The notes under the pieces are model-generated. The model made no database searches. It saw only the letters and a program-made list of their open reading frames with translations, and was not told the DNA's origin. The position numbers were made by a program, and so were the translations under genes. A stretch of 64,000 nt of DNA from Trematomus loennbergii (taxonomy: Eukaryota; Chordata; Actinopteri; Perciformes; Nototheniidae). The DNA lies in contig JAAOOA010000002.1 of NCBI GenBank assembly GCA_012861695.1, positions 30,320,304-30,384,303 on the forward strand, written 5' to 3'. Below, in pieces: positions 1 through 13,490 of this stretch (position 1 is the stretch's first letter; each line of letters starts with the position of its first letter).

Positions 1-269
1 AGTGCGCTGTATAAAAGTGAGGTGAATTAAGGTCATCATTGCACTTGGTGTGATAAACAAGGTTAGGTTACGCAAAAAGCATCCAAAGGACACTGTTTCT
101 TAAGAACTGCCAAGCAGAACCTTGAAGTATATGCAACGGTGCATTTTGTTGCCTGAGCCGTTTCCCTCTTTTACATAATCCCTTCTCCTTTTCTGTCCTA
201 CAATTTGCTCTGTCCCTGACACTGTGGATGTGGTTGACCAATTATGTTTTTATTTTTAATTTTATTCAA

Positions 270-767
270 AAAAAGTACAGCTCTTATGTCAGCTCTTATG
301 TTATGTTTGTTTTTAAAGCCCTAAATGGGCTGGCTCCGGCCTATATAACTGAACTGCTCCAGCGCTACACCCCAGCCAGAGCTTTAAGGTCTGCTGACCA
401 GCTGCTGCTGGTAGTGCCCAAGACCAGGCTAAAAACCCGAGGGCACCGAGCCTTCGCAGCAGCTGGCCCTAGGCTCTGGAACACTCTGCCCCTCCATGTG
501 AGGTCGGCCCAGACCCTAGGGGTTTTTAAATCAAAACTAAAAACACACTTCTTCTCTCTGGCTTTCTAGTTAGAGCGGAGCACGACTCCTGAGTTTTCCG
601 TGTGTTTTATTCTTATTTTGTTTTTTAAGTTATATCTGTTGTAATTTATTGTCGTTTATTGTGTTTTGTAGTAATGTGTTTTTATTACATGTACAGCACT
701 TTGGCTCGACCAAAAATCGCTTTTAAATGTGCTATATAAATAAAACCTGATTTGATTTGATTTGATT
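270..767 (+). mobile_element. L2-clade LINE, 5'-truncated 3' end
   Basis: This is the 3' end of a non-LTR retrotransposon. An open frame from about 285 to 569 encodes the typical C-terminus of an L2-clade ORF2, with the sequence order KALNGLAPAY, then RTRLKT-like VPKTRLKTRG, then GPRLWNTLPLHVR, then FKSKLKTHFF. A 3' UTR follows with the hallmark CAGCACTTTGG and GCTATATAAATAAA, ending in a tandem TTTGA tail at 748-767. The tail and the missing upstream part (endonuclease and reverse transcriptase domains) fit a 5'-truncated insertion made by target-primed reverse transcription. The exact 5' junction is not visible; the estimate of about 270-290 is where ORF2-like sequence begins. It cannot move on its own. 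The clade assignment is from recall of family hallmarks, not from a search. Confidence 0.85.
285..569 (+). pseudogene. C-terminal remnant of L2-type LINE ORF2 protein
   Basis: About 95 codons stay open to a TAG stop at 567-569. The peptide is the region downstream of the reverse transcriptase palm that is conserved in L2-like elements (NGLAPAYITELL near its start, RLWNTLPLHVRSA in the middle, KLKTHFFSLAF at the end). No catalytic motif of the reverse transcriptase or endonuclease is present, so the product would be inactive. The in-frame methionine at 228 is probably outside the element and should not be read as a real start. It ends about 200 bp before the element's tandem tail, as expected for a LINE with a short 3' UTR. 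Confidence 0.8.
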
Positions 768-2538
<1,771 letters not shown>

Positions 2539-2637
2539 CTATCGAAGAGGGGCCAGAGAAAGAGAGCACAGCAAAGGTCCTTGGAGACACAAAGACTGCC
2601 TCTGTTGTAGCTATAGAGAGGAGTGGACACTGACTCA

Positions 2638-2654
2638 CAACAACAACAACAACA
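2638..2654. repeat. (CAA)n short tandem repeat
   Basis: Between five and six tandem CAA units lie about 100 bp downstream of the long TG tract. Confidence 0.9.
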
Positions 2655-5600
2655 GAGAACTGAAAAGCTCTATTCAGGGCTAAACTATCCGGGGCAAATT
2701 GAGATGGGAATGTAATGAGCATAGGAGTTGGAGGTTGACTTTGAGTGGTTTGGCAATTGTCCTCAAACAATTGTGGATGCAGTTTGAGCGTCATTAGTTG
2801 AGTCAGTTTGCTCAGAAGGTTAACAGGACATCCAACAGGCGCTTTCCGTCATCCACTGCACAAAGCTTTCTTTACTCTTTCATTATTAATCTGCAACAAA
2901 TGAGAGACCATTCTTTTGAACTCGGATCTATCATCTATTAATTATTTGGAATTAATGTGAAATAAAATTAAATACAGACTGTGGACATGAATGACAAGAT
3001 TCACTTGAACAACATTATGAGGCTTTGCTTTCATTTTCTCTTTTTGACATTGTTCTCTTGATATCAATCAACTAATTTGTTATTATGCAGGATATTGTCT
3101 TTCCTGCAAGGGCAAACCCTGCGCTGAGTAAAATGGTAGACTGTGGACAGGAATCAGAAACTAGTCAGCGCTATGTTTATAAGTTATATTGTTTCTTTCT
3201 CATTTCCTCTAGATTTGAAACTGTCTAACACATATATACAAAGACTGAACCTTAGACACCGAAGTATTTGCACGCACACTTGATGTACTCCCTTTTATAC
3301 ACACAAACAGCTGTTCACACACAGCCAAAGTGTTTCTACTTGGCTACGTACAGTGGTGAGTTTAACATTGTGTTTGTCTGGGAGGACAGTAAGAAGGGAC
3401 AGTCATGTTAACACTATCAATCTTTGTGCTGCTGGAGCAAATCAGTAAAGTCGTCTCTTAATTGAACAATTTTGCAGTCACAGATCTGAAGGAAGCATAT
3501 ATTCTGCTCGCTGCTGTACATTTGAAAAATGTAGACGTTGTAGGTGAATTATGTAGCTTGCTGTAGAAGGAGTAATGCTTTCTTTCAATATCCAGGAACT
3601 ACTGAATCAGCAGAAGGGAAGTGCAGCTTCAGAGATTTCAGCTATTGACACACGCAAACAGTAACAACAAATAAACAGTGTCAGACGGGCCCCTTCACTG
3701 TTTGACTGTCTTTTTTGGCATCTGACTTTACTACAATAGAGACACTTACATTAATAAAATGCCCAAGGCTCCATCATGAATCCATACAAAAAACATTACA
3801 AAGCCAGAGATTCACTCAAAAGAATGGCACATAATTAGTGCCGAAAGGAGTAGAAAGAAAAAAGCAACATCAGAGATTTATAACCTCATATAAAGAATGG
3901 AACGATTATTCCATTGCCGTCAGCCATGCAAATATTCACATCCCCAAGGTCTTTTCCTGGCAGGAATCTGACTGTTTATTCATTTTATGCTCTTGTGCTA
4001 AAACATCTTGTCACATGTTTGCGCTGCAGTTTGCTGGCATCAACGTCTTTCTCACAGGCCAAAGTCTTTTCTTTAAATCTTATTGGCCTCCTAAACACAA
4101 CAAGTGGCCACTTCAGAACTATAATATAGGAAATGTGTATACATCTAGACATTTATGTATCACCTTTTATTAATTTATTAAGATTGCATAATACCAGGTG
4201 TAAATGGGGTCTGGAATTGTTATAAAAAGATGGCAACTGATAGGTGTTAAGGGTCTTGCCAAGAGTCTCCAACACATGTTAACAGCTGTTAAACAGATAG
4301 GGGATTGTGGCCTGCGAGTGGTAGTGTGGGAAGTGATTGTGACACTGAACATCTCTTCAGTATGTTGTGTATCAGAATTAACACTTCCCTTCCCCTGATA
4401 CACAGCAGGTCAAAATAAGAGGTAACAGTGACAAGAAATGAAGTGTAAAGGGAATTGGAATGTGTAATTTGCCGAGAGAATACATGGCAAAAAAAAGGTA
4501 TGAAATGTGTGGAAGCTAGAGGGCTAAAGTGTTAATTCCTTTCATAGGAACTCGATGAAACGCAGGGAGAATATAATTAAAGTCTATATTAGATGTGTGA
4601 TTTCACCATTTGATACATGTTGAAAATAGTGGCCACAGACAGACCCTTTAGCAGGAGGTATTTTCATGGTACTTATATTGCAAGAAATTGACTTACAGAA
4701 ATAATTTACATACAGTATTATGGAAGATATGACATTAAGGCTTTGGCGATACATCCTTTTACAGCGCAATTCTGCAGTGGACTTTGAGAAGAAAAACCTG
4801 GTATTCAGTTGTTATCTGTAATGAATGGAGAGTTAAGCAAGATCCAAGCAGAAAGTGAATAAACAGAATTCCAAATGGTTGTCAAGATAGAAAGAAAATC
4901 CTCACAATGTTTTATATGATTCATCATTTTTACTACTGAAATTGAATTGATAAAAAGAAAGATTCCTCGCAGTGAACTGAACCCATTCATTATCTGCTGC
5001 TGGCAGACCGGCGAGAAGTGAGTGAATCTTAAAAAAAGAACTATGAAATAAACTCCACATGTTATGCTGGCTCCAGCATATTAGAGCTAAAGATCACTCT
5101 AACCAATAGTAGTCTATGAAGGACTTACCCTCTGGATTCCCCTTGAGAGTCTGGGTTAGAAACTCTCAGACAGTATCCATCAAATTGATTCAAGCAATAT
5201 CAATAGTTAATTTCACCGTTAGAGTTAGCAAGGTTTCTTCTGTTCAATGCCTTCCATATTGACATGCTGCTTTGTATTTCAAGCAAGTTAAGTCAGTTTG
5301 GTCCAATATGCTATTTACGTGTGGTAAGTTGACTTCAAGGACACGCATACATCCACACTTGAGCCAGCAGTGAAGCAATGGCATCTCCTCTTTCCTTTGA
5401 TGGCCACCAAATAACAATCAATTTATTTAGGGAGAACACAAGAGGAAACACAAAAAGCTAATATTGGCATGCACTTCAATCCAGTCCTTATGATGAATAT
5501 TAAGAAGGCACAGATGGGTACAGTAAAACCAAATTGTTAGTATTTCCCTGTCTTGCTGGCATGTTTCTTTTGTTTGCCTGAACAGCTTTGTTTACAGCTC

Positions 5601-6759
5601 GGAATCTTCTGTGTTCATCTGTATGCACTAAACTGATGTGAGATAATGGCCCTTGAGGAGTGTCAGAATACGCAGAGAGTGATGCCTTCTGACATTAATT
5701 GTTCTCTCATCGTTGGGGCGGCATCTTAGCCGATCTCCAGAGCACTCTATAATGAGGCCTGCGGCGGAGAGAGGAGGCGTGGAGGGAGGCAGAGACAGGG
5801 AGTTGACTGATGAAATCCTAACACTTTTTGTTATGTATTTATTTTCATTTGTATTGTTATTATTATGCACCATTATTAGAGGATCTCCTGCTTTCCCCTG
5901 ACACATCGCAGTTGCTGTCTGTGAGGTCGTTCTGGCTCGTTTACCTTGAGAACATCTGCAGAGGAGGGCGAAATGCGCGCTCCACCGGCCGGCTAGCTTC
6001 ATACTTCATAAAGTGGATTTTAAAATAACACCCATGAGATTAAGATCCAAATTGCTTGACCAAACAAAAACGCACGAGTATAAGTCAAAGCCTCTTAGAG
6101 ATATACATGGCTGACATCTCTGTTGGTTTATGGAGGAAATTATTGTTTTGGTACATTTCAGGTCAAACTAATGTCAGAGTGTTTGTATTTCCATTTATCA
6201 TTTGTGGAGAATAGACATCCATTTAGATGATTCATGGCAGGTTACAAATCAAACAACTAGATACAAACAACACTAATAACTAATGGCAATAATGCACACA
6301 CATGCACATCATTATCTAATTATCTTAATAGCTTTTGAGCCACTTGAGATTAAGCACAATCCAGTAAATACTAATACGTCTATGCTCAACATTTATTTTG
6401 ACAATGACTATGTGAAAGTGCTTGTTAAAGAATGAACCAGGTTATTAAAGAGTCATGTTCTCGTCCAACAATATGACACTGTGCTTAATTGCTGGGTGAT
6501 TCAAGGATTCTTTCCAGAAACTAACATAATGGAGTATCAAGTAAATATTATTGTACCATTATAGAAAAACAACAGGGAGTTTGGATTCTGTTACATTTCA
6601 AAGAGGAAATTCACCCCCCAACCCCTCCTTGCACACACCAAATTAAACTTGTGTTTACTACTGTTAAGCCAAACAATTATCATTACAAACAAGAGGCGAA
6701 TCCAAAGATAAGAGAAAGCAGATAGTACACCAATTAAATGATTACATGTAAGCAGCTAT
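2655..6759. other. AT-rich non-coding sequence
   Basis: I see no gene, repeat hallmark or long open frame. Frames of 60-124 codons occur but have no recognisable domains. The interval 5650-5790 is noticeably richer in G and C (GGGGCGGCATC, GCGGCGGAGAG) than its surroundings and would be the first place to look for a conserved non-coding element. Confidence 0.5.
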
Positions 6760-6885
6760 ATCAGAATCAGAATCAGAATACCTTTAATAGTCCCACAGAG
6801 GGGAAATTTGCATCGTTACAGCAGGAAAGAGCCACAGACAGCTTAATGTTACCTATGTTAAGAAAAGCGTTATATGATATAAGAT
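6760..6885 (-). mobile_element. Degraded teleost LINE/SINE 3' tail
   Basis: On the plus strand the element starts with a triple TCAGAA-type hexamer run at 6760-6779, followed by ACCTTTAATAGTCCCACAG and GGGGAAATTTGCAT. This is the terminal segment of a very common interspersed repeat of percomorph fishes. Read on the minus strand the hexamers form the 3' tail (GATTCT units), so the element lies in minus orientation. Only the terminal 120 bp or so is recognisable, and the far boundary is uncertain. Family name left open. Confidence 0.65.
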
Positions 6886-7245
6886 ATAGATAAGTGGATA
6901 GATACGATCCACTTATTGTGACTACTTTAATTGGGTTTTAAGGGATAACCCAATCACATCATTAAGCTCACAGCTGACCAAATGGAGAGAGGTGAGCACC
7001 TTGGAGTATATTCAGGTTTTGGGAAGTTGTCATTACAGCTCCAGAAACACCTTTGTCATTACTTCGCTTTTCATAAAGAAATCCGTTAATAAGTGAGGGA
7101 AATGAGGATGCTAATAGTTGCAAGGAAATGGCTGGAATTAAAGGAAATGACACCGCCACAGCCATCTCTTTTTTTTGCGTTCTTCATGCCATCCATTGTT
7201 GAAATCGATTGTTCCGCCTTGGTGATTCCCTAAGGAGCTATTTAG

Positions 7246-7272
7246 ACTGAGTTGGCTATGAGCTGTACAATG

Positions 7273-7322
<50 letters not shown>

Positions 7323-7473
7323 ATATGTCTCTGTATCCGTTTGACTCTCTCCCCAGTTCTCTCTTTCCCACACCACACACACTAACACACATTCCAGACA
7401 CCAATGTCCATAGGTGTTCCTAATGGACCAGAGTATGATGACTGAGTTGGCTATGAGCTGTACAATGAGCTCT

Positions 7474-7550
<77 letters not shown>

Positions 7551-7703
7551 CTACATATGTCTCTGTATCCGTTTGACTCTCTCCCCAGTTCTCTCTTTCC
7601 CACACCACACACACTAACACACATTCCAGACACCAATGTCCATAGGTGTTCCTAATGGACCAGAGTATGATGACTGAGTTGGCTATGAGCTGTACAATGA
7701 GCT

Positions 7704-7782
<79 letters not shown>

Positions 7783-7901
7783 ATATGTCTCTGTATCCGT
7801 TTGACTCTCTCCCCAGTTCTCTCTTTCCCACACCACACACACACTAACACACATTCCAGACACCAATGTCCATAGGTGTTCCTAATGGACCAGAGTATGA
7901 T
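7246..7901. repeat. Three-copy tandem repeat, units of 195, 232 and 229 bp
   Basis: Three head-to-tail copies span 7246-7440, 7441-7672 and 7673-7901. Each starts ACTGAGTTGGCTATGAGCTG, runs into a CT microsatellite (7275-7320; 7470-7552 with interruptions; 7702-7780), and continues through ACATATGTCTCTGTATCCG to CCAGAGTATGAT. Outside the CT tract the three units are identical by eye except for one extra AC in copy 3. Length differences are otherwise due to the CT tracts. The near identity implies very recent amplification, or an assembly artefact around a hard-to-read microsatellite. Arg-Glu and Ser-Leu rich open frames here are artefacts of the CT tracts. Confidence 0.95.
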
Positions 7902-7949
7902 CCACTGTCAAACAGCCAGAGACATACAATTTCTAGAGACTGCAGGAAC

Positions 7950-10390
7950 AAGGTGAGGGGTTTGTAGCCTTTATTTAACGAGGTGAAAATCCCATTGAGA
8001 TCAACAATCTCTTTTTCAAGGGAGACCTGCAGCACTGCAGCACATTGGTTACACATAAAAACAACAGAAAACAAAAAGGACATCATACAACATAATTACA
8101 GGGGTACAAATTAGAAACCTATTCACAATGGCAGGTATCTAATAACATTTCATCCAGCCGAGCTTTAAAATGATGCAAGGGAACCAAAATGCTCAGTTAA
8201 AAAAAATGTTGAATAGTGTTCCAAGCTAGAGGAGCAGCGCACATAACAGCTTTAGTACCTAAAACAGTCCTAGCACTTGGCACATGTAATAAAAACATAT
8301 CCTGGGATCTCAGGCAATAGCTACTTGCCACTCTCTGTGAGATCAGAGAGCAGATGTAAGTTGGTAGTTTACCCAACATAGCTTTATAGATAAACATGTA
8401 CCAGTGACAGAGCCTCCGTACAGTTAGTGAAGGTAAGCCTGCTCTGGCATACAGGGTACAGTGATGAGTAAGCACTTTGCAGTTAGTAACAAATCTTAGC
8501 GCACTGTGATTGGCGGCATCTAACTTGATCAGGTCAGGTGCATTCATATAGATCAGATCACCATAGTCCAGCACAGGTAAAAAGGTCACAGTGACTAGCC
8601 TTTTCCTGGTCTCAAGTGAGAAACAGGATTGTTTCTGAAAAAGAAACCTAGTCTAACCCTCAGCTTTTTAAGCAGGTTATTGACATGAAGTTTAAAAGAG
8701 AGGCAATCATCAAGCCAGATACCAAGGTATTAGTACTTGTCCTTGCATAGTTCAATATCCAAAGTGGTCTCCGGTGTCTTTTTGTCTTTTGAAAATAGCA
8801 TTACCTTGGTTTTATCAACATTTAAAAGAAACTTAAGCTCAGAGAGCTGAGTCTGAATAATATTAAAAACAGCCTGTAATTTAACAACAGCCTCCTTAAT
8901 GGAGGGACCTACACAATACATCACGGTATCGTCCGCATAAAAATGTAAAGTTGCTTCATCCACATTTTGACCTAAGCTGTTGATATAGATGGAGAATAAA
9001 AGTGGACCTAAAACAGAACCTTGGGGAACACCATTAGTAATGTTTAACCACTCAGAAGACAGCCCATCAAAGTGAACACATTGGGACCTTTCAGAGAGGT
9101 AGTTCACAAACCACCCCACTGCATGGCTGGATATGCCAATACTGGCCAGCCTCTGCTTCAAGATATGATGATCGACGGTATCGAAAGCTTTGGAAAGATC
9201 AATAACAGAGCTCACAGCTCTGCTTTTTGTCTAAGATATTAGCAATATCATTCACCACTTTCATTGTGGTAGTGATGGTGCTATGTTGCTTTCTGAAACC
9301 TGACTGATGTTTAGACAGGATATTATTTTTACATAAAACACCTTTACCTGCTCACTCACTAGGCTTTCAAGAACCTTGGCCAGAACTGATCATTTAGAGA
9401 TGGGCCTATAATTATTTAATAAAGTGGCCTCCCCACCTTTTAGGAGAGGAAGGACATAAGCTGACTTCCATACTTTTGGACTTGTCTTCGTGCTGAGGGA
9501 GAGGTTAAAAAGAGAAGTAAGAGGTGGTGCAATAAAATCTGCAGCTATCTTTAAAAAGAAAGGTTCTACGTTGACCGGGCCAGCCGGTTTCTTAGGATCT
9601 AACTTGGTTAAGGCTTCATGAACGGCTTCAATAGTAAAAGGAGAAAAACTGAAAGGGTTTTCCAAACCACGTTTTTCAGAGTCACAGACTGTGGTGTTCA
9701 CAGTAGCAGAGTTAGTGACAGAATCAAACAGAGAGCCACAGGACACAAAATGCTCATTAAAACAATTTAACATAGTAGCCCTGTCCGATATAGTGCCAGA
9801 TGCTGTGGTAAGGCACGGAGGTAGCTCATTACGGATCTCACCGGTGGATAACGATTTTATGGCTTTCCAAATTTTTCTAGGATTATTTAGGTTATTTGTG
9901 GTAACTGACAGACAATACTTAGACTTAGCACTTTTGATTTGTGATGTGAAGCTATTTCTTAGCTGCCTAAAACGAAGCCATTCTACCTCTAAGCCTGATT
10001 TCCTAGCCTTTGCCCAGGCCTTGTTTCTCTCATGTAGGAGACTAGACAATTCAGCAGAAAACCAAGGATTATCTCGTCCCTTCACTCTAAATGTACGCAG
10101 GGTGCATGTCTATCAATAATTTCCATAAAACCAAGATAAAAATAAGACCATGCAGTTTCAACATCATCACACAGATCGATTTTTCCCCAATCAAAACCAA
10201 ACATCATGTACAAAACCCTGCTCCACAAAATGTGTTGTGTCTCTCTTAATGATAATGCGAGGTTTACCCTTTTGGACCTTTGTGTCCCTAATTGTTGCTA
10301 CAACACAGTGATCACTCAAATCATTCGCAAATACTCCCACAGATGAGTATTTATAGATATGGATTTATTTCCCCTTACAAAATAAATCAA
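7950..10390 (-). mobile_element. Jockey-superfamily (L2/CR1/Rex1-like) LINE, 5'-truncated and decayed
   Basis: A minus-strand non-LTR retrotransposon. Reading 5' to 3' on the minus strand, it begins near 10390 inside the end of the apurinic-type endonuclease (an SDH motif lies near 10310). It continues through the endonuclease-RT linker and the reverse transcriptase (8730-9475 region, including YADDT) and a C-terminal domain (8197-8589). It ends in a 3' UTR with ATCTCAATGGG and TTAAATAAAGG near 7970-8000. The 5' part, including ORF1 and most of the endonuclease, is absent, as is usual for truncated insertions. Frameshifts and stops separate the protein pieces, so it is immobile. It sits about 50 bp from the tandem array at 7246-7901. 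The clade name is tentative. Confidence 0.85.
8197..10390 (-). pseudogene. Broken LINE ORF2 (endonuclease end, reverse transcriptase, C-terminus)
   Basis: Three open pieces belong to one former ORF2. Piece 1 (9390-10085) holds the linker NPWFSAELSSLLHERNKAW and the first RT blocks, LDPKKPAGP and VLPLLKGGEATLLNNYRPIS. Piece 2 (8730-9215) holds the palm motifs: DLSKAFDTVDHHIL at residues 6-19, NGVPQGSVLGPLLFSIYINS at 61-80, and the catalytic YADD at 93-96 (about 8928-8939). Piece 3 (8197-8589) carries the post-RT region (FLPVLDYGDLIYMNAP, AARAG-like YARAGLPSL, APLAWNTIQ). Upstream of 10085 the endonuclease end is readable only across several stops and frame changes. The catalytic aspartates survive, but the frame is broken at least between 9215 and 9390 and between 8589 and 8730. 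No start codon of the ancestral ORF is inside the window. Confidence 0.85.
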
Positions 10391-11086
10391 CCTCTCTGTT
10401 AGTGTCTGTACGTGCTTTTCAGTATCTACCGTATGTGTGTAAGCGTACTTACTATCTGCAATTATTCTGTTTATCTATCTCAGCTCACCCACACAGACAC
10501 AAACACACACATATTAGTTGCTCTCTTGAGAATAAATGTTTTAACTGTCCGCTTCATGCTGCTTAAGGCCTTTTTATTTGCACCGCCCATAACCATGGGG
10601 GCCCACACACTCTGGGATTAATTAATAGTTTAGCTAGGCCAACACACTTGCAAACATCTATTCACTATGGAGGGAAGGATACAGAGCAAGTGGCATATGT
10701 GGGCAGAAGGCAGGGGTAGCATCCAAGAGACTTTTTTTGATGGAAAATAAATAGAGAGGAAAGTCGCAGCTGGTGGAATAACACATGTGTAAACAGAGGC
10801 TGCAACACATAAATATAATTAAATGAATAGAGCAGGGGTGCTTGATGGTTTGCGGACAGATTACATTTGGTATGTTGGTCATGCCACACGAGGGAGGGCT
10901 GGCTAGACAAAGCTTTGCATGCACTATGACTCTCCTCCACTCCTTATCGATTATTTCAGCCAAGCTCTTCCTAGACAGTTGACACAAAGTTCTGTGTGTG
11001 TCCCTGTGTGTGTTAACTGCCTGTCGCGTTTAGCTCAATCTGCGCAAATATTGGCAATATGTGTATCATTCCCTTTGCAACTGTAC

Positions 11087-11090
<4 letters not shown>
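10391..11090. other. Non-coding flank of the LINE
   Basis: This interval runs from the truncated 5' side of the LINE to a GT tract. It contains only short frames with no recognisable domains. I see no target-site duplication linking the two LINE ends. Confidence 0.5.
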
Positions 11091-11163
<73 letters not shown>

Positions 11164-11167
11164 TGTG

Positions 11168-11242
<75 letters not shown>

Positions 11243-11291
11243 GGTGGGTGTGTGTGGGGTGGGTGTGGGTGTGTGTGTGTGTGTGTGTGTG
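11091..11291. repeat. (TG)n microsatellite with G-rich variant block
   Basis: TG repeats from 11091 to 11239 are interrupted near 11162-11170. A G-rich block at 11240-11269 follows (GGGGG, GGG, GGGG, GGG and GGG runs separated by T, TGTGTGT, T and TGT), then more TG to 11291. The G-rich block meets the simple four-run G-quadruplex pattern on the plus strand. Confidence 0.97.
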
Positions 11292-13337
11292 AGATTTCAA
11301 TTAGAAATAGGTTTATTGCTCATATCTCCCCGGAGGCCGTGATCAATCTTTGTCATCAATAAAGACACGCCAGTTTGTCAGGAAGCACCCACAAGCCTCG
11401 GGGTCTGGTGGGGGGGGGGGGGCAGAGGAGGTTCCTAACCGAGGATGATCTTTTACCACAAGCTGCACCTCGAAAACGCTCTCGGCATGTAATGCTGTGA
11501 TACCATTTACACTACATATTTCTTGAAGGATCAAAGCCAGCTGAACAGGAGAAAATAAATATTGCATTTGATGAAGAACCACAACAATATGTGCTTTATA
11601 TAAGTTTAGTTAGGAAACTCCTACTTTCACAGTACCATCATGCAAATACAAATCAATATTCAAGTGATGCAAGGAACTTTCCAACTGCAACTGTTGTTAA
11701 AACGCATAGCTCATGTTTAGTTTTAGGAGAGAATGTAAATTGAATATTTGAATGTTGTGTCCCACACTTTTCCAGAGAATAGAGGCTGTTCAGAGGTCTC
11801 TGTGGGGGAGCGTCCATATACAATGTGATGGTTCAGCACAGCATTAAATTACTTTTGGTCTGAAAACTGATTTCTATTCACAGAATGATTGCTGCTCCAT
11901 ACTGGCTGGAAGACTATCGATTGGTCCACATCCATTTTTTCCAGTACTTTTTCCAATACCTGTTATTGTCAAAGCTATACAGGTTAAACCACATTTAAAA
12001 TGTTATTCTCTCAAAGGAGGTTATATGATTAGCCTTTTTTGTGTTTAACTTAACAGAAATTAAATTCTACTTAGCGGATGGAAATCAATAATGATAATTT
12101 ATTTTTCTGTTGATGCAGGATTCATTTGCTATATGTAGAGTAAAAGGGGCAACCTGTGACATAATGGCCTATTTATTAATAATATTAACCATGTTTACTG
12201 TAACAGAAGAGTTTAAAAAATAAAATAATCCATATTAGTGGCAGAAAATCAATAGCCACATGATAGTGTACTGCATTTGCTTCTCCAATTTACATTTTAA
12301 AATATAAATATAAAACATGTTCTCATTCCACATTATATTATGTTAAAACATCAACTAATATAGAAGGCGGAAATGTGTTCTTGACCTTGAAAACAGTCAT
12401 TAAAAATAAAAAAAACGTAAAGTTCTGCTACAAAAGTCACTTAGTTACTGAATCAAAGAGTGGTTCCAGACCTGCAGAAACCTTTGTACTACCTGAAATA
12501 ATTGTAGCCATTATCAGAAGCGCCATTGTGCTGTAGAAATAACACAGTTTAACCTTTAGACAGTGAGGTGCGTTTGTGAAAGCAGTCTTCCCTGTATTGG
12601 CTTCTACTCTACCATTACAACTAACATTGTCTCTGTTCCAGAGCAAAGCTGATGGTAGCAGCTGTTGCAATTGTTTCCTCTTCATAAAACAGGAGGCAAC
12701 AATTTCCCCTATCAACACAAACACATGTTAGGCTGCAGGTCAAACATCAGTGTGTCCTGGGTTCCCCCAGTATGCTGGTGGACACATGTAACATCATAAA
12801 CAACAATACAGCCATGTAAAACATGAATTATAATGTACATGTTCATCAGTATGTTATACTAGATACATCATGGCGAACCATGTCTATCACAACTGGACCT
12901 TCTGTAGAGTGTGTATTTATATAATTAAATCGATTTTGTGTTTGTTTTATCTGAGTGTTTCAGGGTATTCTCTGAATACCTTGAAGGCCCTGACGCTTCA
13001 CCACTGAGATACAGCAATATAAATCTCACTAGTATACATTAATAAACATGCGATATACTGAAAGCAATAACAGCTTTGTAAGGCAGTACTGGGGTACAGC
13101 AGTGCTCACCATGACGATGCTTGAGTGTCTACAAAAAATCTAAAAAATCCAATCAATTGTTGTTGAAATACTTCAATAAAAAATAAGAAATACAAACCGT
13201 GCTTTTATAATTGATGTTACTTATGGGACCTCATCTGTACCACTTTATAATTTGCATTTGTTAACAGTGCACAATGGAGTAGTTACTAGCTAGACTGTTA
13301 ACCTAACTTTTAGCCTGCTGTGAGCAATACCCTTCAA
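11292..13337. other. AT-rich non-coding sequence
   Basis: Nothing gene-like is visible. A run of 13 G is at 11410-11422. The sequence from 11900 to 12420 is particularly AT-rich, with TTTATTAATAATATTAA-type stretches. Confidence 0.5.
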
Positions 13338-13402
13338 AACACACACATTCACACACACCACACAACACACACACACACACACACACACACACCACACACA
13401 CA

Positions 13403-13458
<56 letters not shown>

Positions 13459-13490
13459 ACACACCAACCACACACACACACACACACACA
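13338..13490. repeat. Interrupted (CA)n microsatellite
   Basis: CA repeats with ACC, AACA and AGAC interruptions, the longest pure block lying around 13409-13456. It is in the opposite orientation to the 2.4-kb and 11.1-kb tracts. Confidence 0.95.

Noticed and set aside
7138..7866. Arg-Glu and Ser-Leu rich frames across the CT array
   Set aside because: Artefact of CT/GA repeats, duplicated with the tandem unit.
7246..7901. Could the regularly repeated units be a CRISPR-like array?
   Set aside because: Only three units, each about 200 bp and repeated in full with no unique spacers; the host is clearly eukaryotic.
12957..12992. Short inverted repeat GGTATTC...GAATACC
   Set aside because: A 7-bp arm with a short loop is expected by chance in this length of sequence.
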